From Hansfordia pulvinata (Eukaryota; Ascomycota; Sordariomycetes; Xylariales), in contig BJKQ01000015.1 of the NCBI GenBank assembly GCA_006538405.1, forward strand, positions 248,001-312,000: DNA of 64,000 nt, given 5' to 3'. Below the pieces are notes generated by a model. It was not told where the DNA came from, ran no database searches, and was given only the letters and a program-made list of their open reading frames with translations. The number at the start of each line of letters is the position of its first letter. Within the stretch, counting starts at the first letter, position 1. This document shows, piece after piece, positions 33,901-47,956 of the stretch. A program made the position numbers and the translations under genes.

Positions 33901-33965
33901 GCCCTGTGCAGTTGGGCGCGGAGGTGACGACCGGGCGACAGGTCGATTCAATCCTGTGACAGGGC
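33901..33965 (+). other. Degenerate tRNA-like cloverleaf
   Basis: GCCCTGT at 33901-33907 pairs perfectly with ACAGGGC at 33959-33965. Just inside, ACAGG (33938-33942) pairs with CCTGT (33953-33957) around a loop containing TCGATTC. GCAGTTGGGCGC resembles a D-arm. At 65 bases with a 10-base T loop and no clean anticodon stem, it is not a functional cytosolic tRNA. It could be a decayed tRNA or a chance fold. Confidence 0.25.
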
Positions 33966-36900
33966 CGCATCTCCCCCGCCTTCTCCGTCGTCTCCTCCCT
34001 CATCTTACAGCCTCACCCACCGGCGGCAAGACATCTTTCAGCTAAGATTCCTCCTTGGGAAGAGCTTGTTGGCATCCCGGCAGTCTCGCGCAACCCCTCC
34101 GGCGGAAGCTCACGCCGACCTGCACAAGCAACAGAAACCCCCTCCTCCTCCCCCCGGAAGCGAGAAAGATGCTGACAGGGGTGGGCGAGCAGAACCCTTG
34201 ACCGAGAGCGCGGAAATTTTCACCCTTCCTTCTTCGCCAGTTCCCAAAGCCGGAGTTTTCAACACCCACACTCGTTACAAGGATCGCCGGCGTTGGTCCA
34301 ACCCAGGGGGCCATGCCCAAACATCCCCACCTTCGACGGTGATTTTCTGTCTTCCGCTCTTCCCTGTCCCGCGCAGTCGGGTCTCCGGCCCCCACGGCTT
34401 TGCCTGTCTGTTTGCCTGCCTGCCTGCTTGTCGTCGTCGCCCTCTCATCCCCTTGGCTCCAGGCCCCTGGCACCTTCGGGCGATCCCGTCCTGGGCCGTT
34501 GGAGATGGCGGATTACTTGTCCAGGGGGCCCCTGCTGCCCCTGCTATCTGACAGGGCGAAGCAGACGAGGTTGGTGATCAATGCCGCCCCTCGCCTCTAG
34601 GAACGTCCTCATGGGCCCCGGCCAGACATTCTGTAGGTTTGCTTTGAACGTTTAATGTCTTCGGAGCAACTTCCGAACCTTGAACATTGTTCCTTGCCTA
34701 CACCTACGAGTACTCCATATACAGCATAAACACACACACACACCCACACTTGAGCAATAGGTACGAGTACTGAGGGCGGACTGGACTCCGAGTGCCGAGC
34801 TTGAATAACTCTACTATTCTCTGACGTTTGCCCCGCCGCCGAGAAGCTGACGGCTGGGGGCCAGGGAGACAGCCCCGGCTCCAGTCAGTACTCCTATCTG
34901 ACGCGACAGAATAGTATCCCATTCCTGTCTTGCCGAGCTTGACAGCCAGAGCGGGCACATCTGCAATCCACTGGCCCAGGAACCGAGGCATCGGGGACGG
35001 GTCGGGTCCAAGCCCGGAGCATTTGTCCTCCCCAGCAGATCAGCGAAGACAGCAATGCCTGAAGTGGGCAGCCAGGTATGGACGTCCTCGGAAGGAAATA
35101 TCGGGACTCTTCTATTGTCGACACCCTCTCTCCCCTGGGCCGATTCGTACCACCGCAGCGGTCGCCGCCGCCGGGGTTTGCTCTACCTCATCCATTACAT
35201 CAGCTCGGACGTCCGACATCCGCAGATATTCATGGAGTACATTGGAAGAAGTCACCACGTCCGACGGCAGGGGAACCGCAGATATCGTCGATACCTGTCC
35301 GGCCTTAAGAAATAATAAACCTGGGGACACAGGGAGCAGGGGAAATCACATGGGGCATCTATTGGCGAAGGACACGTCCAAGAGAGGGGTGAAAGAGACT
35401 GACTACTCCGCCACCTTGAGTCTCGAATACAGGTCGGAAAGTCTCGAGAGTGAGCAACATGATTACTCCCGGAGCAGCTGACCAACTCCATGCCGAGTCA
35501 AAATCAGGCACGGAGTACCGGCAAGGCTCGAGGAAGACCACGCGCCATCCCGCTCGAGTCGCCTTCCCTCACACCCCCCTCCATCCTGACTGCGCCACCG
35601 ACAGAGCGACCATGCGAGCTGCCCTCCTCTCCAAAGACCGCTCGTCAAGCCCCCCCCTCCCCCCTGGCCTTGGTCTCACGGCTGTGTCTCTCCATATGTC
35701 ATTCCAAACACACCCTGGACTGGTATAGTTGCGACGAGAGGCATGTTTACGCGAACAGGTGCGATGAGGCCTGGTAGGGAGGGGGGTAAACGAAGAGGTC
35801 GTCCCCTCCGGCGATCCTCAGCGCGGGGTTCTTTTCCCGAAACGAGGACCGAGAAGGGTCATCGTCCAGCCCATTACACTTACGCTCTTTCCCATTTGCA
35901 AGTCACTCATCAAGAGGCAAAGAAGACAGGTCCTGGTTGATGAGCCTGTAACGGACTCTGCAGGGACTGGGTGCTCTACTCAGAGGTCAGCTCACGCCCC
36001 CCTGACAGCATCAACAAATGAAAACATCAGTGTGCGCGCCAGGGAAATGGCGGGCAGAGGCGAGTTTCATCTGTATACCAGTATACGGTCCTGCCATAGT
36101 AGCCACCGCCCCATTTTCCTCTAGCTAGGGACACACGGCCCAGGATAACGCAACCAGGCCTCGTCGAGGGCGGAAGGTAGAGGGGAATAAGATGAAAGCA
36201 GCAAGCTTGTAGGTGGGTGATCACACCCGAACCCCTTTTCCGCGAGAGACGGGTATACCACAGCGGTTGAGCACGCCAACAACCTCGTTCTCTACCTACA
36301 AAATGCACAGAAAGATAGATAGCGGGAACTGACGCGTCGGGAGGGGGCCGGGACGGACCTGGCCTTCCGTGCGGGCAGACAGCGACGTGAGGCGCAGCCA
36401 TTTCTCTAACACGCGAGAAGAAAACAAGCCGGCAAGATAGACCAGTCGAGAGAAAGCCACGCTGGCCAGCTTGCGAGCCTGCGGTGGCAGAACGAAAATC
36501 ACTCGTTAGGAATCAAGGGAACCTTTTGGCGTTTCCTACCATCGATCACAGTGAGCCGATCCCTCCACCTCCATCTCACCCGGGCGGCGGCCGCCGGCCC
36601 CTGAGACACACTGCCACCTTCTGCTCTACTCGTACGGCCAAGCCGCTCTAGCCTCGCCCGGGTCCCAGCGAGGCGCGAGGTTGCCGTTCTCTCATAGGCC
36701 GGTTGGCTGGTTACCCCGACTGATGGGAGGCACGAGCGAACGCGGTTTCACTTCCCGTACGTACGGGACACACGCACACACAGATGTACGGATGGAGATG
36801 GGGAACCTCGATGAGAGACGCGTCAGACCTGCCTGGGTCACGGGGAGGGGTCGCCCACAGCACCAACCAAACCGCGGACGAGTAGGGGAGGAAGCCGTCT

Positions 36901-37778
36901 TCCGTTCCGCCCGCCCGCCCGTCCGTGGCCCCGGTGGGTGAACTGTTTTCATGTTGGCTGCGGCGAGCGTTCTGGCCGGTCTCGTCTCTCGGTCCAGCTG
37001 ACTTGACTGACTGACTGAAAGAGCCGTGTCCCGTGGGCGTCATTGCCGGAACTCGCGCGCGGCTGGTGGGCCTTTCTGGGTCTCTTGATGGCTGAGTGAG
37101 ATAGGCCTTTGCCCCTTTCGCGTTGGAGCGAGCGCCGAGCGCGCGGAGGCAAAGGCAAAGGAAAAGGCAAATAGACAAACAGTGTATTTGTGGAAAGAAC
37201 CCCAGAAAAAAAAACACCCCCCTCTTCCCAAGAAAAGGAGGGCCAGGCACACCGGGCTGAGGAAAAAAGAGGTTCGTTGTGGTTGCGACCCAACCAACGT
37301 TAGGCTGGTCTGGAGACGCCGAAGGGACAGCGAGGCCCACCCCAGAGAGAGATTCGATTCCAGCTCCCCGGTTCGCACTCTCCCCTCGTACAACCCTTCC
37401 GCTTCTTATTAGACCGCGATCGCTCCTCCCACCGACTGACGTTGGCTCCGAGTTGGGCCGTAAGCGCCACAAACCGTCCCCGGAGTGAAACGGGCGGACT
37501 TGGGAGTTGATTAAGTTAGGAAGCTAGCGACTCGACTCGTACCTGGGTCAAAGGTGGGTTAGCTGGGGTTACTGAGCAGCACCGGCGTCTTTTCATTGTT
37601 CGTTGCTCTCCCACATCCCTCGCCCTGCTCGCCCCCGCCCTCTATTGTTGCTCCACGCATTCAGGACTTTTCAAGGCCGGACGTTCCAGAATCAATAGTG
37701 AAGGGGGTTCCCTAATATCCCATCCCGCCGAGCTCGGTATTGAGATCCCACGCCCAGTTGCGTGGTTTGGCGGCTTTC

Positions 37779-37800
37779 ACACACACACACACACACACAC
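37779..37800. repeat. CA dinucleotide tract
   Basis: Eleven CA units. Confidence 0.9.
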
Positions 37801-40800
37801 TTGACCTTCTCTTTTCTCGTCTTGCGCTACCCAAGCGCCGGCGCAACCCAGCCTGCTGGGGCGTGGGTTGGCTCGTCTTGTGGATGGAGCCGGGGCCACC
37901 CGCTGGGCTGGGCTCGGGGATCCTCCCACGCATGCACTTTATGCATTGCGTACGAGGTTATCCCGGAGTGAATGGTCAACACCTACATACATTTGCTTGC
38001 CTGCCAACTTACCTAGTCGTAGCCGCTCCTCGAGGAGGCACGAGTGGATGATATCTTGTTATGGGGGCGTGCATCGCACAAACGCTTCCCCGCCCACGTA
38101 ACAAGCCGCAGGCGCTCGCGCGAGCTGGATAATATAGACTAGACCAGCCGCAGAGAAACGATGGCAGAGAACTGCTGCTGTTCGTGGGTAATGTCTGCCT
38201 GGCTTCTCAGGCTGCTCCAGCAAAGGGCCGGCCAGCTGGGCGCAGTGGCGAATGATAGACAAGGATTCTGGCCCCTGCGGCCGGGGCTCGATCTCACACC
38301 CAGAACGTGCCCGTCTGGCGAAAAAGAAAACCAAAGGGAACGAGGTCCCCTTCTCCTCATCCTGTGGGTGCAGCTGTGACTAGATACCTGGACCGCCCCC
38401 GCCCCGGCCCGGCAGCTCACGTCTCGTGGCTTCTCGCCTCGTGTGCCCCCATGCCTCTCCCCATGGGCCTCGTGCCATCATATCTCCTCGATCTGGAGGG
38501 GAAGAGAGGGGGCTCCGAGCGGAAGGAGACGGGGGAAAAAGGAAAAACGAACGCCCTAAGAAAAGAAAGAAACCTCCGATCCCCTCCCGTGTGGTGAGGC
38601 AATTATGTCATGTGCCTCGACGACAACCCGCGCTGGGTACGGAGTACCGGTAGTGCAACTGGCCCTGACGATCACCACCTTCCTATCTTTGGACCTTTGG
38701 GTGGGCTTCCCCTCCACCCTCCCTCCCTGGCGTACCTGGGCACCCAGCGAGCTGCATTGCAGGCGCAGTCTAATGCGGCGCGGACCTGGCGTGACGCAGT
38801 GTCGCAAACCTAAACATGGACGTCGGCTCTGGGTGCCTGGATTACCCTTGTGCCGGGAGCCCGCCATACCCGCGACCTGGGACGCGGCACCTCTGGGCGG
38901 GTGGGCTGCTCAAGGTCGACAGGGATGAAGGGCAGATCAGAGAGGGTCCATTGTGGAGGAATGGGCAGAAACTGGCGGGTGGAGCGTGAGTAGTCGTCGT
39001 GGGCGAACAGACAGGAAAACACGGCAAACAGGCAAACATAGAGAGAGAGGCACGAGAGGGAACGGGAGGGGGGACAGCACATGGCGATGACTTGGGCCAG
39101 AGACGCGGGTGGACGCGTTCACCAGGCACGGCACCCGCATCCACACCCAATCCACACTGCCCACCCACCCAAGCGGCATTCGGAGCCAGGATAGCGTTAC
39201 CCGCGGCAATGGTAAACGCGTCTTGCCGGCATCGCGCCCCGGCCTAAACCACACAGGTGCGGAGCTAGGGAGGGGTAGGGAAATTTCTTGATTGGGCGCT
39301 GGCTGAGTCGCCACAAGCCCGCGAGACAGCCCAGCAGGCCTTGATCAGAGAGCGGCGGGAGGGGCAAGCAGTGGGGGGCCAGAGCCAGCCGGGGAGAGGG
39401 GACCACCCAGGGCGCCGGCGGTGGGGTGACCGGAGCCGTTCGGCGGCGTCCCGTATGGCTCGGAGGGCTGTTAGCGCGTGCGACGGCGCTGTGCCGCCAA
39501 GAGGGCGCTCTCGTGACAGGGACGCACGAGGCGAACGGCGCGGTGGGAAGAGGCGAACGGGAGGGACGACCCGACAGGAGGGCCCGGGAGGGGACGCCAA
39601 AGCGGATGGGCGGATGGCGCCGTTGGGGTCTTTGTCGCGAGCGGCGGCATCTCGCGGACAAAGGGCTATCTATGGCTGGTCAGCTTTCACCCAAGTCTGC
39701 CCTCGCTGGGACCGGGGCGCGCGCCTGTCCGGAGTGGTCGTGGCATCTGCGTCGGAAGCGCGTTGAGGCCGGAGCGTCGGAAGCGTGTTGAGGACTGTGA
39801 GTGGCTGGCGACGAGTGGCGCTGGCGTCGCAGCCGTGCAGATATAATATCAAAAAAGCCGACGTATCCCTCAGGAGGTAATAACAAAGATGGAGGGACAT
39901 GGGAAAGGAGGCGGAAGGTGTAGTGGAGGGGATGGAATCGGCGCCGAGTCTGTGCCTGCGTGTTATGGTAAGCCCGAAGTGGTTGAGGTCGAAGTCGCTA
40001 CGAGTACCGAGCAGTACTTAGCGGTAGAGATTTCTCAGTAGCTCCAACTCGTTGTTTGATGAGCCGATAGGTACATGCTCGTATCTATCGATGACTCCAA
40101 CTTGCAATATCCGTCGACACCTCAAGATGTACCTTAGGCATGGAAGCCAACTGACCCATCCAAGTAAGGTACATCTCATATGTACGAGTATCCAGGTATC
40201 TGAGTCATTGAGAATTCATGGCAGTGTCAGCGGCCCCACCTGGCGCCCGACGCGGTCCGTCTGGCCTGCCTTTTGCTGCGAGAAGCTCTGGGGAGCATCC
40301 CATTGGCCGCCTGGGAGCAGGCACTACGACGGGAGCACCTTAGATTGGTACTCATAGGTGGCTCCGTCTTACTTCGGGTGTAGGGGTAGACACCCTACTT
40401 ATGAAGTACCTTATGAAGTACTTTAGGTACATAGGAAAAGGGCGTGATGAGAGCCTTGCCTGGCACCACCAGTTCGCGCGTCTCCTCCATCGCCCACCAG
40501 CCCCGGATCGCCTCGCCTCGCCTCGCCTCGGCCCCCCCGCCCTGCCCCCGTTGCCCCCTCTCGAGTGCTCGCACGAGTACCGGGCCTGTGTTGGCGCTTC
40601 CCCGTCCCCATTCCATGGCCCTCCGATAGCCTCCTCCGTGGCTCACCGTGGATTGACGGAGCAGACAGGACATGGCAGGACTTGGCAGTCCTGGAATCTC
40701 GCACCAGCCACCCAATCCAATGGCTTCGCCAGCTACTCGGGCAAGCACTCGTACACTGCACGGATGCACTGGATCCGAGTGGGCGCGCCCACGCCACGCT

Positions 40801-42205
40801 CATCACCGTTCCCGGCGGCCGCCCATCCCTCACCCCCTATGTGCCACATGCATGCGCATACGATCGCGGCGTCTCCCGGCCAGCTGAAAGGAGAGGCAGA
40901 CCAGAGACGGGTCGGCCTCGGCACCCGTATTCGCAAAAGAGACATGGCACGCCTCTGCAGTAGCTGTCGGCGACATATCCAAACGGGGAACAGGAGAGTC
41001 GCCCCTTTCGATTCAAACACTGGCTTGCAGGTTGGAGATGACGAGGGAGGGGCAGGGCCCCCGGGGGCGGGCTGCGCAAAGAACCGGGAAACGTGACCGC
41101 CCATCCAGAGGGGGCCTCCCAGCTCCGGAGACCTGGACGTGCTGCGCAGCGCATACTTGCACAGGCCTGGGCTGCGGACATCTTGGCCGGGGCGTTATCG
41201 GTGGCTTGCTGAGACACAAGGCCGCATTACGGGTACCTCTCGTACGGACTGCACTGCCCGCATTGCGTACGATGAGTGGGAAGCAGGAAGCAGGTACTCG
41301 TGCGCGTACGTGTACGAGTAGTGTCGACGACAGGATGGCTTCACGAGAACGCAGCACTCGTATGACGAGGGTTGGGAGGTCGACTACTCGAATGAATATT
41401 AGTGATCGATCTAAAGTTCCTTACCCTTAACGTGACGAGTACTCGCACGAGTTGGGCGTGGAACACAGGAATGGGAGGTTGAACCAGACAAATAGCGCCC
41501 AGACGCCGGAGCATGGACGGCACCGAGGGCCGGGAAAGATGACAGAAATTGTGGACTGCGCTGCGGCCCAACCAGAATCCCTGAGAGCACAACCATTATC
41601 CCCCTCCCGGCGGTCCTCCCACCTCCTCACCCTCTCACCTTGGGTGGCAGGCGTGGGGTCGAGCCAGCCCAAGCTTCGAGGGGCCTGGCAACCAGACAGG
41701 GGTCGACCGCCGCGAAGTGCCCGGACGGCATCCCCGCGCAGGGGGGCCCCTGTCGGATCGGTTACCAACTCTTTGGGAAGATCTTGCGAAGGCCCTGTTC
41801 CCGGGCCATACTGCCAGTGTTATTGCAGGGGGGAATACTCGTAGTCGCCGGCAGGGCTGCGCTGACCCGGCAAGTGGCTGCGGCTGGCCCTCTCGAAGCG
41901 GAAGCAGAAGAGAGAGCCGACTGTCTGTAATAGGCACTTTTATTATGAGATGTGATATGTGTCCGGCGCATTGCGTGCTTGCCAAAAGATCCTGGCGCTG
42001 GCGCATGACGCGATCGTCCCCTGCGAGATCTGGGTACGAGTACAGCCTGCCTAATCCAGTGGGCTGCGCGCGTGGTTGAAGAATGGCCGGGCGGCAGCAC
42101 CGGGGCCCCAGTCCGGGTGCGATGCGGCGGTCGGGGGGGTTGGATGGGAACCGGTGGGAACCGGAGCCCCGTACGGAGGGAGTACATCGTATACGGGCAG
42201 GCGAG

Positions 42206-42270
42206 CGGTGACGGCGGCGGTGACGGCGGCGCTGGCGGTGACGGTGACAGTGACGGTGACGATGACGGTG
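42206..42270. repeat. Degenerate GGTGAC/GGCGGT tandem tract
   Basis: Imperfect 6-bp and 3-bp units (GGTGAC, GGCGGT, GATGAC) repeat over about 65 bp. Confidence 0.75.
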
Positions 42271-45200
42271 AGGACCTCTGCTGGCGCCTCCTGAGTCTTG
42301 AGGCTTGCGTTTGTACCTCACCCCCTCGCCCTCCACTGCCTCCTTGTAAGGACTGTGGCATGGATCCATGTTTACGAATACCTTACTCGTACCTTGTAAG
42401 GTTTGGCAATGTGTCTACCACCTACTACGAGTACACCCAAGATATCCGAGCAGTGAGGAATACCCAAGGTAGTGCCTGGCCTCGCACCACCGCCACAACG
42501 TCACCGCATTGCCCGCTCCGATCCATGGGCCCAGGTCGGCCCTCTCGTTCGTTCTGGCTCCTGGGTGCTGCCCACGCCCGCCCCGTCACGGGCTGGCCGG
42601 CCGGCGTACGTCCCCCGCGGGCGACTGCGAACACTGGACCCGTTAATGTCGCCGCCACCAACGTCCGTCTACGCGAGGTGCACTCATGCTGCCGCGCACA
42701 CCTAGTACTCGCACCTACGCTACCTACACGTACCTACACCCATCTCCACTAGGTAGGAGTACTCGTACCTCTCCAGCCTACTCGTACCTTATGTATCTAA
42801 GGCTCTGGCGCAGCGCGGGGCAACCGGCATTAGGGCCGCAGGCCGGGCATTGGCGAACCAGAGGGCCCGACTGGACGTCGACACACGGAATCCGTTCCAA
42901 TGCGCGACGCACCGGCAGGTCCGAGTGACCCAGGCCGAGCCGCCGGGCAGAGTTCTTGCAGGCGGGTCCATTGGAATAGGTATTGGTCGCGGCGCGAGGT
43001 GCATTTGAGGCGCATCTAGATAGGTACATACGGTAGGTAGATACAGGTACGAGTATATATGTAGCGGAGGTACTCGTATGGATCTGGCTGAGCTACTGCG
43101 TGCCCTATTGTAGTGCGATTCTCGTACGAGTGGTACTGGGCCGCTATTGCCTAGGGGTAGTAGGCACTCGTAGGCACTCTTAGTGGATGCTGCAGGGCTC
43201 GCAGGGTCCAAAACGACACGGCGTGGGGGAGAGACGAGATCCAGATCCATCTAGGCTGGAGACCTCGATAATGTGAGCATTTTCAAGATGCATCAATTGC
43301 GAGTACCTATTGACATACCTACCACTCACCTACCTTACCTATGTGAAGCGACATGAACACCACTCTCGTACATGTGTACCGTGGACATGACGTATGCAGA
43401 TATCTAAGGTACATACCCCAGCATACGTACTCTAGGTACCTAGAAGAAGGAGCTAGAGGGCAGATGGACCGGCTCAGGAGCTGGGGAAGCCACGATCCAG
43501 AGCTCTATCCGTCTGCGAGCGGGCCATTGTGAATCTGTGTACTCGTAGTAAAAGGATGACTACGGCAGTAGCAGCTAGGTAGGTGTACCCATAGATACGA
43601 TGGCCATCTGAGTAGATTCGCTCCAAATAGGTGCACGAGAAGCTCGACAGAGGTTCTTGAAGGTACTCGGACTCGTACCTTGGCTAGCTGCGCCGGCGCC
43701 GCAAGTGCCGACGCCACCAAACCTTCTCAGAGCTTTGCTGCACGGCCATTGGCTGCCGTCGCTGTCAGCCAGCTGCCAAGCTAACATCCATCTTAATCGT
43801 AATCACGGGCGACATCCATCTCGGCCTCCCTCATCGTCTCACGCTCGACGCACTTGGTCTCAGAGCGACGCCGGCTGTTATCATCATCCAAATCGAAGCA
43901 CCCCGATCGCCTCGAGGCTTGGGTTCCCGCATCCAGCAGCAAGCCCTCGCACCCATCCAGGACCGATCGACCAGACCCGCGGAGACTGGAGCACTCGCAC
44001 GAGTACGAGTACTCGCAGCTCCCGGCTCAAGCAGCTTCCAGCCTAACGACGACCTAGCAAGACCCTCCTGCGGCCCTAGTGGTCGTAGGGATTGATGTTC
44101 CGACGCAGAGGGTCTTGTCAGGGATACGGCGTGTATTCATTTGCGCAGGATTGGTTATGGAGCAGCTGTCGCCAATGCCGACATTGCAAGAGCCGCCACG
44201 GGCCATTGCCCGGTCCAATGGGACCCCCCGAGCCTCTTCCATCAGCCTCACGGAACCATCGACTCTGCCGTCCGCCACAAACAACCCTGCTGCCTGTGAC
44301 GGCCCTGTCAGCATGCACCACAAAGGCACTCCGGGTGCCAGTCAATCAACTCGCGAATACTGGCTGGGGTCTGCCAAGATGACATTGATCCCCTTCCACG
44401 CTGATGTACTCGTACCCGCACGAGTACGTCCTGCCATGATGGCTGGCAAGCTCTGGCTGCTGGTGTGGAGGCTCGTCTTCTCTCCCACGCCGCAATCGCC
44501 GCCCCATATACTGTGCAGGTACGAGTACCTACCCATGCTGCTCTTCCCAAACGACGCTGGTACAGCTGGCCGATCTTTACGCCGGGTCTTGACGACGACG
44601 ACGACGACAACGACCACGACGATGGCAGTATCCACTCAAGTGCGGGTTTGCGCACCGCAACACCCTTGAACCCTGAGTTTTCAGTAGATGCGCCGGTAGT
44701 CAAGGGGCGATCTGTCCAGCTGGACTAGCCTCGCGCACTGCCCTTCCAAGTCCACCACTCGGACGAGTGCTCAACCCCAGCACCATGAGGCCATCACCGC
44801 CATTACCTGCCATCCCTGAAGCGATCCGGGCCCACGCGAAGATGCAGGCAGGTGGCAGGGTGGCGAGACCGAGGGGCTCCTTTCTCTCTCTGCACAGGGG
44901 GTTTCTCTCTGAAGCACGACTTTTACCCTGGCCGCGTGCACGGTGCCCGGTGCCTGGGACAACCCATCTCCGCCGGGGACGTCTACGAGTAACTAGGCAG
45001 AATGCGGCCGGGGCAAGGGATCTACCACTCTAATCATGGCCGAGATATGAGTACGAGCACCACCACGAGAGCAGAGCCCACAGCAGAGTCTTGGTCACAT
45101 GACTACAAACTAAGAGCGCCGAGGACCCGCTCTCCCTTCTAGCAAATATTGGGGTTCGCGAGGCTGCAAGCACTCGTAGGCCCAGGCTTGACGGGCTACT

Positions 45201-46028
45201 CTGTGCGGCCTGGCCGGCCTCCTGGGATACTCGCACGACCTTTCTGGACAGGGGGCTCGCTAGTGAGGAGACGGTTATCAGCCCCAGTCGATGGCTGATG
45301 ATGGCTCCTCTCGCGATCATCCTGAATGAAAAGGTGCGAGCGTGGGTGTCCGGGCCGGTGCCGGTGCCGGTATCGCCACCTCCTCCACCTCTTCCCCTCC
45401 GGATCCTTGCCTGCCTCCTGTTCCTGCAGCGACGAGGATCTGCCTGTCCAGCCAGGCGGAAGGATATGCACTGGGCACCTGAAGTGAGACTGGCGGTCCC
45501 TTTCGCCCCCTGTCTGTGATTCTGCCAGAGGCCGCAGTGGCAGTTACGCAGCTGAGTCAAGCCGAACGACACGTCGACACGGGTGGGCCAGCCTTTTGTC
45601 GGCACCATGCGACGGACAGGTATCATCAACCGCGGCCACACTGGGCGAGTCATCAACCTGTCTTGCTGACCCGAGGGTGGGCAAGCTCTGGAATCAGCCG
45701 CGAAATGCGGCCTCAGATCTCCAAGTCCCGTGGCCCCATCCGAGTGCCAGGGGTCTCCAGAAGCGTACGAGTGGAGGTGCGGGACAGTGGCGAGGGTGTG
45801 AACGTGGGCGTGGGCAAGTACCCGGCGTACCCGGCTCCTCGTACGTATGCTTGCTTTCTTATGAGACCCGCGCTGATGGCGTCAGGAGTGGGCTGGACAG
45901 AGGGTTGGCAATGAATATCCGCGTCGAGCGCGTTACGATCCTCTTACCGTTATTGTCACCATGGCCTGGCGGCCCGCGACGGGTTCTTCCCGATCCCGCC
46001 CGCGCCCTCCCGCACGCCGTCCACGACC

Positions 46029-46082
46029 TAGGCCTCGCCTCGTCTCGTCTCGCCTCGCCTCGCCTCGTCGCGCCGCGCCTGC
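46029..46082. repeat. CTCGC/CTCGT pentanucleotide tract
   Basis: Imperfect 5-bp units of CTCGC and CTCGT. A shorter version of the same unit is at about 40508-40530. Confidence 0.75.
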
Positions 46083-47362
46083 TCTCGCCTTCGCCTAGCC
46101 GGGAGAGTGCTGACTCGGCCAAAGTCCGTGTGCGGCCCGGCTCCTCGAGTGAGTACGAGTACCTGACGCTTCCCCCTCCCGCAAAATGGCCGGCGCCGGC
46201 ACCGCCCGCGATTGCACGGTTCATGATGATTGCGGTGGAGAAGACGACGAGTCGTCCGCGCACGCACCACCCCTGCAATCCCCAAGATCGATATCCTTGC
46301 CGCCCATCCGCTATGCCATCTCTAACCAGGCCGCAGTGGTTAGCATGAGTACTCACGCGTACCCAACACGCACATAGGCTGAAAGAATCGCTCCGCCAAG
46401 GCGTCATGGGCCGGAGAGCCCGCACCGCACCGCACCGCATCGGCAACGCGCTATGCGCGGGCGATATCCAGCTTCGAGAGGGTTATTTGGTGAGATCTGG
46501 GTCAAGACATTCGAGTACTCGTAACCAACTGCACCTCTGCATTATGAGCATGCCACTTGGCTCGCCACGCCCCCCTGCTCGCTTGCTGGCCAGCCTCCAG
46601 AAAGGCTTCGGATCGGTATGATTTCCCAAGATTGGGTCATCTCCCCATCTTGGTGCATGTTGTATTTTGCATTTGCATTTGCATTGGACTTGGACCCAAC
46701 GCAAGTGAAGGGAGGGGGGGGGAGGAGCCGAGTCCGCCGCCAACTAATTACGTTTCGAGCCGCTCGTATGAACGGGTTCGCGCACATGCAGGGAGCGCAA
46801 CCAGGAATGAAAGAAGAAGTGGCACTAGAAAATCGGTCGAACGCGGTGGATGGGACAGTCTCGGGTCTGGTTTCCGCCCGCCAGCACCTGCTGCTCGTCA
46901 TGTGATCCCTCTTCCCCTCAAGTCTCGTTGCCCACCCTCTTGACGTCCCCATTGTCCCTCTCCCACTTCACTTGCCAGCCTGTGTCTATCGTACGATCTC
47001 CGCCTCGTCGATCACCCTTGTTCAACGACCCCCTGAGGTGATCCCGAAGATATGCGTACTGCGACGTGTGTGTCAGGGGTGGACGCCCACTTTGTCAGCC
47101 TCTGGTGCCTTGCATCCGCGGACGCAGCGGGGGACCACGGCTGGAAGATCACTCTCCCCCGGGCCCCGTCATCGCCGCCGCCACCATCCAGCCAGCCAGG
47201 ACATGCGTGTGCGAGGAGTACTTGTGTGCCCATCTTATGCATGGCATAGCGTACCCGTGCGGGAGCAACTTGCCGGGCACGGGTTCTCTCTCGTGTGTCA
47301 CTGGAAAGGGCACCTAGTGTCACAGATCGGGGGTTTGACCTACTCGCCCAGTCCAGCCCAGC

Positions 47363-47407
47363 ACGCTACGCGTAGGTACGCTACGCGTAGGTACGCTACG
47401 CGTACGG
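47363..47407. repeat. Three 15-bp tandem repeats with palindromic core
   Basis: The unit ACGCTACGCGTAGGT occurs twice exactly and a third time with two changes at its end. Each unit contains the palindrome CTACGCGTAG. Confidence 0.9.
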
Positions 47408-47798
47408 GACGAGGGGTGCGTCCAAATCCGATGACGGGCCAAAGGCGTGGGTGGAAGTCGAGAGTCTGGACCGCGCGGACCGCGATGGTCATGGTCAACG
47501 GAGTAGGAGTAACAAATGCCTATGCCTGCAGGGACCGAATGCATATTCTCGAGGTACGAATCTACTCATACGTCAAGTGGGCGGACAGCTACGATTACTC
47601 TACTACTCGTAGTACTCTGTGCAAGTCGAGAAGGTCCCACATTGAGGAGGGGAGAAGACGCCTGCGGGGTGCTCGTATGCGTACGAGCACTCATTTAGGC
47701 AAACTCGGATGCAGGTAAAGCAGAGACTATTCCGAACCGACAGTACGACAAGGTCATGCTACAGTGCGGAGTGCGAGCTGCTTGGGTAGTTCGAATTG

Positions 47799-47819
47799 CA
47801 CACACACACACACACACAC
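47799..47819. repeat. CA dinucleotide tract
   Basis: About ten CA units. Confidence 0.9.
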
Positions 47820-47930
47820 GCCCCCATAACTCTAACCACGCCAGACCTTAGGGCCGCATGATGATGGCGCTGGTTGAAGCAAGGTACAGGTCAGGTATGG
47901 TGGTGGTTGTGATAATAATGAGGACGAGGA

Positions 47931-47956
47931 TAATGATGATGATGATGATGATGACG
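47931..47956. repeat. GAT triplet tract
   Basis: About eight GAT units, slightly interrupted at the ends. Confidence 0.8.

Noticed and set aside
46664..46688. GCATTT short tandem as a regulatory array
   Set aside because: It has only about three units, no nearby gene start, and is indistinguishable from a simple repeat.
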